Part shown: positions 1-7,788 of the stretch, in pieces
Numbering within the stretch: position 1 is the first letter of the stretch
Layout: each line of letters begins with the position of its first letter
DNA from: Phlegmacium glaucopus
Taxonomy: Eukaryota; Basidiomycota; Agaricomycetes; Agaricales; Cortinariaceae
NCBI GenBank assembly: GCA_015039465.1
Contig: MU129984.1
Coordinates: forward strand, 84,339 to 100,984
DNA: 16,646 nt
Direction of reading: 5' to 3'
Notes under the pieces: model-generated
Seen by the model: only the letters and a program-made list of their open reading frames with translations
The model's database searches: none
Told to the model about the DNA's origin: nothing
Made by a program: the position numbers and the translations under genes

Positions 1-107
1 GTTGTTTGTGTAAGTGAGGACTTGCATGTGAATGATTGGTTCTGCCGCTCACGTTATCTTATCCTAAGATGAGCCTTTCAGGCTCATCGCGGAATTTGAT
101 AATCTAG
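1..107. other. Unique sequence upstream of exon 6 of transporter copy 1
   Basis: In copies 2 and 3, exon 5 ends only about 50 bp before exon 6. Here nothing resembling exon 5 occurs in the 107 bp before exon 6. Similarity to intron 5 of copy 2 starts only at about position 94 (the last bases, tttgat.atctag, are shared). The rest is unrelated and contains a perfect hairpin at 68-88: a 9-bp stem GATGAGCCT / AGGCTCATC around a 3-nt loop. Either intron 5 was enlarged by an insertion and exons 1-5 lie left of the window, or copy 1 lost its 5' half and was joined to foreign sequence. The window alone cannot decide. Confidence 0.6.
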
Positions 108-1490
108 AATCGCCTTATTTTTCTCGGCATCTTCCGTGAGTTTTGAAATTGCGAGTTTGACATCTGACACTAAACGCCACCGTAGCTCGCGGGCGCCTTT
201 TCAGGGTTACTTGCTGCTGCAATCGAGAATATGAATGGCATTGGTGGAAGACCAGGATGGGCCTGGATCTTCATTCTCGTACGCTTCGGAACTTTTTTTC
301 AATTGGCTGCAATCCTCAATCACTTCCGTATAGGAAGGATTGTTTTCTATTGTGATTGGCCTTATTAGTTACATCATTGTTCCTTCGACACCACGAGATT
401 CCAAGTTTTTAACTGAGGACCAAAAAGAGTGAGCCTCTGTTTTATATATCACTTCCCTACACGTTACAGCTCTACTATTATCAGTATCATAATGAGGCGT
501 TTAGAAAGGGATCGACCTTCTATGAAACCTGTTCATACGTTCAGTCTCAAAGAAGTCTTTCGATCTCTCACTTCCCCTCACGTCATCCTGCTCCTCATCA
601 TGTTCTTCTTGGTTGGAACAATGCTTTTCGGTCTCGCCTTGTTCCTTCCATCCATTGTCCGCCAGTTAGGATTCAGTCCTAATAAAACTCAACTACTCAC
701 CGTTGGTCCATTTGCAACTGGGTTTGTTGGTCAGCGCCTTTCAAATACCGATATATCCCAAGGCTTATTTCACTTCTCGTTCCTCTAGTCACTATAATTT
801 CTGCATTCTGGTCGGACCGCTACACAACAAGAGCTATTCCGGGAGTCCTTATCTCCTTACTCGCCGTTGCTGGTTACGCTCTTTATCTAAGTAAGGTGTT
901 CTGTGCTTAATTCAGATATTCCTTTCCTGACGCCATGTGTTAATTAGGTGCCGAACACAGATATGTCTCATATGGGGCGCTGTACTTGATGGTTCCAGGT
1001 GTATATGCATCAACCCCAGTCCTTGCTGCTTGGATGGCTAATAATTCTGAACCACATTACCGGCGCGCGACGAGTGTCGCCTTAGGCTTTATGGCGGCTA
1101 ACTCAGTATGTTTCTCCGTTACCTATATCATTTTCCCTTGATTTATTTCCTAAATTGCAGGGCGGCATTTTGAGTACATGGATTTACCCCTCCAATCAAG
1201 GACCAAAGTTTACAAAAACAACAATTATGAATCTCGTTTTGTAAGTTTCCACTCGGATTCACTCTATTCCTTTCGCTAATCCACTTTGTGTTAGCTCCAT
1301 CCTTTTAATCGTATGCTGTCTCCTCAATATGGCGTACTTGTCTTGGAGGAATAAAATCAAGAAACGTCCTGAAGTACGTGCGAAGCTCCTCGAGAAGTAT
1401 TCGGTAGGTGACAAAGAAGGCGACGATGGATCGTTGAATGCTTGGATGGATTTAGGAGATCAATATCCTGATTTTGTATATACTCTTTGA
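108..1490 (+). CDS. MFS transporter, ACS family (Dal5/TNA1-like), copy 1, partial
   Basis: This is the C-terminal part of a 12-helix major facilitator of the anion:cation symporter family (TC 2.A.1.14), whose fungal members import nicotinate, allantoate, vitamins and other small carboxylates across the plasma membrane. Exons by comparison with copies 2 and 3: 108-135, 186-278, 334-428, 497-729, 789-890, 948-1105, 1161-1240, 1295-1490. All eight have exactly the same lengths as in the two complete copies and read without a stop. The family signature GRPGWAWIFIL.EGL is in exons 7-8. The second six-helix bundle is complete, followed by an acidic cytoplasmic tail ending FVYTL. Intron 7 is 55 nt here against 54 in the other copies, which confirms that it is spliced out. 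Exons 1-5 (helices 1-5 and the DRTNIG motif) are not visible. The open 3' half argues that the gene is recent or still under selection, but whether a full product is made is unknown. The substrate cannot be told from sequence. Confidence 0.85.
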
Positions 1491-1649
1491 GTTTTCGACG
1501 AAGACGAAGACCTGGCCCACAAGAGAAATTGACTGCGAGGACTCACCAAATGAAGTGAAATTGTATAGTTAGCTTACCCTGGAAAATTATTCATTGAAAA
1601 CACTTATTCTACGATTCTATAACCTAAGTTAGACCCGAACGTTGACATA

Positions 1650-1941
1650 GCATCAGCATTTTGGCAAAATAGATTCCGGGTTGTCATTGGTTTTCACTGG
1701 TTTCTGGGTTTCCTGAAACCCGGAAACCTAGAAACCCAGAAACACTAATGCTGGACACTACAATAGTAACACTACACAGTAGATATTTCTTTGTAAAATT
1801 TAGACCCCAAGCAGGTTTCCAGAAAATTGGAGATAGGTTTTCGAGTTTTCTAGTTTCCAGGTTTCAACTGGTTTTTGCTCGGTTTCCTTGGTTGCTCACG
1901 TTGAGAAACCCGTGGAAACTATTTTCCTTAAATACTGATGC
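1650..1941. mobile_element. MITE-like element with imperfect terminal inverted repeats
   Basis: The segment begins GCATCAGCATTTTGG and ends with the reverse complement of GCATCAGTATTTAAGG. The match continues inward with AAAATAG(A/T)TTCC..GGGTT, giving terminal inverted repeats of about 35 bp with a few mismatches and one-base gaps. The interior is rich in GTTTCC/GGAAAC motifs and contains a nested foldback: GTTTCTGGGTTTC at 1700-1712 pairs perfectly with GAAACCCAGAAAC at 1731-1743. Spacer 2 lacks this segment at the corresponding place, between the shared blocks ending gaacgttga and restarting gtagt.ggtcaac. No transposase frame exists, so it would be non-autonomous. I find no clear target-site duplication, and the empty site in spacer 2 is not clean, so the exact ends are uncertain by a few bases. 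The superfamily cannot be assigned. Confidence 0.6.
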
Positions 1942-2165
1942 CCTACCACCCGTAGTCGGTCAACCACATATGTGCAAGCCTAGCTAGCTACGCTGTGGCA
2001 ACACCGCTCGACCCCGATCCCAGTTCCCCATGCCTCAACTTTCTTCGCATGACAGACCATGTCATTCTGGTTAATTGTAGAAATCGCACCTTGGCTAGTA
2101 CGCCGAGCAGACCCCCATCGTCGCAATCGAGAGAGAGAGATCTAACCATAAATATGGTCAAGTAG

Positions 2166-2387
2166 TTAATGGGGCAGTGTATTGAGCAGAGTTTTACCTC
2201 GACCTGCCAACTCGGAGTTGGATCTGAGTGAGAGCAAGTACTCTCTTGAGTCTTCGATCCTCCAGAGTTGCACCAGCTCCCCGTCTTCTAATCGCACCAG
2301 GTCACGCTCGTGTGGTTGGGCAACATGATCACTTCTGAGGCACACCCAAGTATGTTTCCAAAAAGGTATTTCTCCATGATGGGACAT
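2166..2387 (-). pseudogene. Short conserved reading frame in the spacer, possible gene relic
   Basis: A 73-codon frame whose central part, from VCLRSDHVAQPHER through VQLWRIEDSR, reappears in the same frame in spacer 2 (about 6217-6333, - strand) with only three amino-acid changes in about 35 (D/V, L/Q, E/D). Upstream of the core, the spacer 2 version is interrupted by the insertion at 6336-6439. Downstream, the two versions diverge. I do not recognise the family. Conservation may simply reflect recent duplication of the whole spacer, since most of the few base changes alter the protein. If it was ever a gene, it is broken in spacer 2 and lacks a clear full-length form in spacer 1. Confidence 0.2.
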
Positions 2388-3389
2388 CTCTGGGAACGTA
2401 TCTCCAATGTTTTCAGAGATTTCTTATGTTAAATTTACTTCAAAAATGGCTAAATAAGTTTATTATCGCCAAGACCTGGTTAGTGGCATGACCTCAGATG
2501 CCCTTTATCATTATGTAAATATCGTTCTTTTTACCCTACAAGGCTGGAGAAGTTCCGGCCCAGATGGCCCTAAATATATGGTTTAAGAAACAAATTTAAG
2601 CCCTTCAGGATGGACCTGGGTCATGTTGTTATATTGTTACAAGTAACAGCCTCTTCCATCTTGCTTCCATCTTCAATCTAAGCTTCATTAGACAACTTCT
2701 CTTCTGGGAACGACAGACTCGGATCACGCGAAGACGATACGAGTAAACTTCGCGACATCAGCTGGCACATCTTGAAAAGGCGTCGCACGCAACGAGCCTG
2801 AAGCAATTCCGCAGCATTGAGAACCCAAAATCGAACGGCCATCTGTGCGGGTTTAGCCGATCGGCTTCTGAATAGTCTTCGCTGCGAAGGCAATGTTATT
2901 TCATACTCAGCTGACGTGCCGAGGTCTTGACCAGGTCTGTCCGCCATCTTTCATTCCATCAAATCTCTCGAAACTAACAGACTTTATCTGCAGAGCGCTA
3001 GGAATCTAGCTATAAAGCTTCCAGTAGATTGGAGGGGCACGAACGGCCCCATCTGCATGTTCCTAGATCAGCTTTAAAATAAAAGTCATGGCGTTACAAG
3101 GGATATGTAGAGAGGTGAGCTTCCCTAAAAGTAGCGTAAGATATCTGTTCGAACTTGATTTGACAGAACTCGGCTCTGCCATGCTGAAGGCAATGGCCTA
3201 CGCAAACCAGTGTCCTCCGAGTATGCGAAATCGAATTTATTCCATCAGATGATGTCAAGACCAGTTCAACAGAAGGCTAGTTTTCCAGGTGAAGCAATTT
3301 ATTATTAACCAAACATACCTCCCTGATAAGTGATAAAGATACATTGAACTCTACCTTCAAATGAGTGCACTGTCAAACGTTACGTGACT

Positions 3390-3397
3390 TATAAATA
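3390..3397 (+). promoter_or_regulatory. TATA box candidate of transporter copy 2
   Basis: TATAAATA lies 86 bp upstream of the ATG at 3476 within a block shared with copy 3 (acgt..gtgacttat.aat.tcagtatata). A second AT-run, gtatatatat, follows at 3401-3410. The distance fits a fungal core promoter with a short leader. In copy 3 the same position reads TATGAATG. Confidence 0.4.
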
Positions 3398-3475
3398 TCA
3401 GTATATATATGATCTTCGAAGGTCTTTGCATCAACCTCCACCAGTCATTCTTCGTCCCTTCTCATTCCAAGATCG

Positions 3476-5641
3476 ATGGCCGAACCCACTTCATCACAGA
3501 CAACTTCCACCCAAGAATCGCCTCTGAAGATCATAATTCCATCCTCAGAATACGAACTACACCTCGAGCGACAAGCTGTTCGAATACTTGACTACACCAT
3601 CCTCCCAACGATGACCATGTTTTATCTCCTCTCGTATTTGGTATGGTTCTCTTTTGACCCCGTGCATGATCACCTTTTCTGATTCATTCTTCAGGATCGC
3701 ACCAATATTGGTGCGAGAAATATGTTTGCTTCGAAGTACATTTGAATGACTAGAATCATTTGATTCCAGGAAACGCTCGTGTGGCTGGTCTCCAAAGTGA
3801 TCTCCATTTGACTGATAAACAATATCAGATCTGTATCAGCGTCCTTTTTGTGTACGTTATCACCTAATAATATCGTACAGAAGTCTCAACAGCATTCTAG
3901 GCCATATGTTCTTTCAGAACTCCCTTCTAACCTCCTTCTCCGAAAGATTGGACCAAGGTTGCTCATGCCATCATTGCTTACTATCTGGGGTATCATGGTC
4001 ACATTGCAAGGTCAGTAGTTTGAGAAGATGTTATGTGAGTTCAACTGAGCACTCCTCTTGCTACAGGGCTCGTAACCTCGTTCGCGGGTTTAGTCACTGT
4101 GAGAGCGTTTCTTGGCCTTGTAGAAGGTCCGATGTTCCCAGGAATCGTCCTTTATCTCTCTGGTTTTTATACACGAAAGGAGTTGTCCCTCAGGTACATG
4201 TCTGCCTTGCTGGCGTTGACAAACCTTACATTTGATCATCTAGAATCGCCTTGATTTTCTCGGCATCTTCAGTGAGTTTTGAAATTGCGAGTTTGACATT
4301 TTTGACAGTAAATGTCACCGTAGCTCGCGGGTGCTTTCTCAGGGTTACTTGCTGCTGCAATCGAGAATATGAGTGGCATTGGTGGAAGACCAGGATGGGC
4401 CTGGATCTTCATTCTCGTACGCTTCGGAACGTTTTTCAATTGGCTGGAATCCTCAATCACTTCTATACAGGAGGGATTGTTTTCTATTATGATTGGCCTT
4501 ATCGGTTTCATCGTCGTGCCTTCGGCACCACGCGATTCAAAGTTTCTAACTGAAGACCAAAAGGAGTGAGGCCCTCTGTTTTATATATCACTTCATTGCA
4601 CATTAAAACTCTACTATCATTAGTATCATCACTAGGCGTTTAGAAAGGGATCGACCTTCCATGAAACCTGTTCATACGTTCAGTCTCAAAGAAGTCTTTC
4701 GATCTCTCACTTCCCCTCACGTCATCTTGCTCCTCATCATGTTCTTCTTGGGTGGAACGTTGCTTTACGGCCTCGCCTTTTTCCTTCCATCCATTGTTAG
4801 CCAGCTAGGATTCAGTCCTAATAAAACTCAACTACTTACTGTTGGCCCATTTGCGACTGGGGCTCTTGGTCAGCGCTTTTCAAATGCTGATATATCTCGA
4901 GGCTTACTTCCCTGCTCGCTCCTCTAGTCACTTTAATTTCTGCATTCTGGTCGGACCGGTACAAGACAAGGGGTATTCCGGCAGTCCTTATCACCATACT
5001 TGCTGTTGCTGGTTACGCTCTTTATCTAAGTAAGATGTTCCCTGCTTGATTCAGATATTCCTTTCCTGACGCTACGTGTTAATTAGGAGCTGAACACAGA
5101 TACACCTCATATGTAGCGTTGTACTTCATGGTTCCAGGTGTATATGCATCAGCTCCAGTCCTTGTTGCTTGGATAGCCAATAATTCGGAACCACATTACC
5201 GGCGCGCGACAAGCGTCGCGTTAAGCTTCATGGCTGCTAACTCAGTGTGTTTTTCCCTTACCTACATTATTTTTCCCTTTATTCATTTCCTAATTTTCAG
5301 GGCGGCATTTTGAGTACATGGATTTACCCCTCCAGTCAAGGGCCTAAGTTTACGAAAACAACAATCATGAATCTCGTTTTGTGAGTTTCCGCTCGGTTTC
5401 TCTGTTCTCCCCTCCATTTTTTTTCGCTTATCCACTTTGGGTTAGCTCCATCTTTGTAATCGTGTGCTGTCTCCTCAATATGGCGTACTTGTCTTGGAGG
5501 AACAGTGTTAAGAAACGTCCTGAAGTACGTGCGAAGCTCCTCGAGAAGTATTTTCCAGGTGAAAAAGACGGCGACGATGGATCCCTGGATGCTTGGATGG
5601 ATCTAGGAGATCGACATCCTGATTTTTTATATACTCTTTGA
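3476..5641 (+). CDS. MFS transporter, ACS family (Dal5/TNA1-like), copy 2
   Basis: Complete 13-exon gene encoding 494 aa: 3476-3640, 3695-3710, 3770-3851, 3901-4010, 4067-4193, 4244-4271, 4324-4416, 4471-4565, 4636-4868, 4928-5029, 5087-5244, 5301-5380, 5446-5641. All introns have GT..AG ends and the joined frame is open to a TGA stop. It should be a plasma-membrane proton-coupled importer of a small organic anion or vitamin; the exact substrate is unknown. Signatures: cytosolic N-terminus with LERQAVR (about residues 30-36), LSYL-DRTNIGNARVAGL in helix 1 (52-68), ELPSNLLLRKIGPR in loop 2-3, VEGPMFPG in helix 5 (143-150), FYTRKELSLR (158-167) and GRPGWAWIFILEGL (197-210) in helix 6. The second bundle and an acidic tail ending FLYTL follow. 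The invariant DRTNI plus the first base of Gly61 are carried by a 16-nt exon. Intron 7 (4417-4470, 54 nt) has no stop in frame, so retention would add 18 residues. Start chosen because it matches copy 3 (MAEPTSSQT). Length is normal for the family. Confidence 0.92.
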
Positions 5642-6335
5642 ATTTTCCACGAAGACGAAGCCTTGACCCACAAGAGAAGTTGACTGCGAGGACTGACAAA
5701 ATGAAATGAAATTGTATGGTTGGCCTACCCTGGAAAATTATTCATTGAAAACACTCATTCTACGATTCTACAACCTAAGTTAGACCTAAAGGCCTGAACG
5801 TTGAAATTTTTAGCCCAGGCGCCAACTGTATAGTTCCTGCCAACCTTACCATGAGGCCTCAACCTTACCAAGATCGTCCATGTGTAGTTGGTCAACTGTG
5901 CGCCCAGCAAACCACGCTGTGGTAACACTATTAAGCCTCGACACCCTGAGTTCGCCATGCCTGAACTTCCTCCGCATGACGGACTAAGTAATTCTGGTTA
6001 TCGTTGAAAGTATCTACTAGTAGCCAATCCAAGATGCAGATCAAGAATGAGTCTAATATATAATTGTAGAAATCGCACCTTCGCAAGTTGAACGTCGAGC
6101 AGGTCCCCGTCGTCTGAATCAAGAGGGAGATCTGGCCATAAAATGGTCAGGTCGTTAATTAGGCAGTGTATTAAGCAGCGTTTTACCTCGACCTAAGTTG
6201 GACCTGAGGGCAAGTATTGCCCATAGTCTCTTGAGTCTTCGATCCTCCAGAGTTGCACTTGCTCCCCGTCTTCTAATCGCACCAGGACACGCTCATGTGG
6301 TTGGGCAACATGATCACTTCTGAGGCACACCCAAG

Positions 6336-6439
6336 GACTCAGGAGGAACCGGGATTGCAAAAATTGACCGGGCAATGCCCGGGGTAGGCAATTTTCTTAA
6401 GGCACGGAGGCCTGACTACCCCCTTCCCCCTAAATAAGG
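6336..6439. repeat. GC-rich foldback insertion absent from spacer 1
   Basis: Spacer 1 reads ggcacacccaag directly into tatgtttcc, while spacer 2 has about 104 extra bases between the same words. The insert contains nested inverted repeats: CGGGCA/TGCCCG around one base, AAAATTG (5') with CAATTTT (3') enclosing it, and GGGGTAG with CTACCCC further out. AAGG occurs at both junctions (ccaagg / ataagg), a possible 4-bp duplication. No open frame is present. It may be a small foldback or MITE-type element, or a segment deleted from spacer 1. Confidence 0.45.
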
Positions 6440-6640
6440 TATGTTTCCACCCAAAAAGGTATTTCTCCATGATGGGGCGACTCTGAGAACAGAGTATCTC
6501 CAATGTTTTCAGAGATTCTCAAAAAATGTCTAAATATTTTTATTATCACCAAACGTTAGGATGACTTCAGGAGCCCTTTAAATATCTTTTTTTTGTTGAC
6601 CTTACAAGGCTGGAGAATGGCCCTGATGGCAATATATGGT

Positions 6641-6645
6641 TTTAG
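6641..6645. repeat. Target-site duplication, left copy (TTTAG)
   Basis: TTTAG immediately precedes the TGT start of the solo LTR and is repeated exactly after its ACA end. The LTR-free spacer 1 has tttaag at the matching place. Confidence 0.65.
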
Positions 6646-6835
6646 TGTAAAAATACTAGTCGTGCTGTTCGTAGACCTAATACAATTCCGTTTGGCAGAG
6701 TAGATAGGCGTTAACTCATTGCAAACGGATGAGTAACTACGTACTGTACTCATCCTTATATACCCTAACTACGTGCTTATTAATACCCGCTGGTCCGTGC
6801 TCCTTGCAGCTCGCACGCGGATACCCATTCCAACA
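6646..6835. mobile_element. Solo LTR of a retrotransposon
   Basis: A 190-bp segment that starts TGTAAAAATAC and ends TTCCAACA, so it has the TG..CA termini typical of long terminal repeats. It is flanked on both sides by a perfect 5-bp duplication, TTTAG, the size made by Ty1/copia and Ty3/gypsy integrases. The same place in spacer 1 (around 2580-2595, atatggtttaagaaac) lacks it. Inside are a TATATA at 6757-6762, as expected of an LTR promoter, and a 9-bp stem GGATGAGTA / TACTCATCC (6727-6735 with 6747-6755). No gag-pol sequence is present, so the element was probably reduced to one LTR by recombination. Orientation and family cannot be told without relatives. Confidence 0.7.
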
Positions 6836-6840
6836 TTTAG
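6836..6840. repeat. Target-site duplication, right copy (TTTAG)
   Basis: Exact repeat of the five bases at 6641-6645, directly following the ACA end of the LTR. Confidence 0.65.
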
Positions 6841-7707
6841 AACAAAATTTAAGCCCTTCGTTATGCGTCCCGTTGTTACTACATTTAAATTGTTCCAAGT
6901 AACAGCGTCTTGCATCCTCGATCTTAAGCTTCATTAGACAACTTCTGTGAACGACAGACTCGAATCACACGAAAACGATACGAGTAAACTTCATGACATC
7001 GACTGGCAGGTCTTGAAAAGGCGTCGCACGCAACGGGCCTGAAGCAATTCCAAGTTCTCAGCATTGAGAACTTTACAAATCAATTACAACCTGAGCCCCC
7101 AAAATCGAACGGCGGTTGTCGAACAGGTTGTCACTGACTCATATACGTGCGGGTTTAGCCGGTCGGCTTCTGAATAGTCCTCCCTGCAAAGGCAATGTTG
7201 TTTCAAACTCAGCTGAACTTGAAGTACGTTTGGAACCAAGGTCTGTCCGCCATCTTTCATTCCACCAAATCTCTCGAACCTAACAGGCATTATCCACAGA
7301 GCACTAGGAATCTAACTAGGTCGATTGGAGGGGCACGAATGATCCCCATCTGCATGTTCCTGGATCAGCTTTAAAATAAAAGTCATGGCGTTACAAGGGA
7401 TATGTGGATAAGTGAGCTCCCCTAATAGTATCGTAAGGTATCTGTTTGACACTTGATCTGACAGAACTCGGATCTGCCATGCTGAAGGCAATGGTCCACT
7501 CAAACCAGTGTCCTCCGGGAGTGCGAAATCGAATGTATTCCATCTGACGATACGAAAACCAGTTCAACAGAAAGCTAGTTTTCTAGGTGAAGCTCAGATC
7601 TGAAATTTTTATGAACCAAAACATACCTCCATGATAAGTGATAAAGATACATTGAACTCTACCTTGAAATGAACACACTGTCAAACGTTATGTGACTTAT
7701 GAATGTC

Positions 7708-7717
7708 AGTATATATT
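7708..7717 (+). promoter_or_regulatory. Weakened TATA region of transporter copy 3
   Basis: The position equivalent to the TATAAATA of copy 2 reads TATGAATG (7699-7706). The remaining AT-run, gtatatattc, lies at 7709-7718, about 75 bp before the ATG at 7789. If the upstream box matters, copy 3 should use this second run. Confidence 0.3.
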
Positions 7718-7788
7718 CAATCAATGATCTTCGAGGGTCTTCTCATCAACGCCCACCAGTCGTTCATTCCTTCTCATTCCAAGAATCG

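Larger units (their letters stand above)
1491..3475. repeat. Spacer 1 of the transporter array (duplicated with the genes)
   Basis: Non-coding spacer between copies 1 and 2. Most of it aligns in order with spacer 2 (5642-7788). Shared blocks include the 3' flank (1491-1645 with 5642-5800), the segment around 2240-2400 (with 6210-6480), 2600-3060 (with about 6840-7360) and the promoter-proximal 3060-3475 (with 7360-7788). It differs from spacer 2 by a MITE-like element at 1650-1941 and by lacking the two insertions found in spacer 2. No convincing gene is present; a short - strand frame at 2166-2387 is listed separately. Confidence 0.75.
5642..7788. repeat. Spacer 2 of the transporter array (duplicated with the genes)
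   Basis: Non-coding spacer between copies 2 and 3, collinear with spacer 1. Compared with spacer 1 it lacks the MITE-like element. It has its own segment at about 5807-5883, where CAACCTTACCA occurs twice (5839 and 5859 region), a 104-bp GC-rich insert at 6336-6439, and a solo LTR at 6646-6835. The last part, about 7360-7788, is the promoter-proximal block shared with copy 2. No convincing protein-coding gene: the reading frame over 7084-7290 (- strand) is not kept in spacer 1. Confidence 0.75.

Noticed and set aside
1748..1987. 79-codon + strand frame rich in Phe and Arg
   Set aside because: It runs through the MITE-like element and results from its GTTTCC-rich repeats.
2678..2947. An 89-codon frame on the - strand in spacer 1 and a 68-codon frame at 7084-7290 in spacer 2 covering homologous DNA
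   Set aside because: The two frames are in different phases of the same aligned sequence, and each homologous frame is closed by a stop in the other spacer (for example at agctga). The sequence is conserved by duplication, not as protein.
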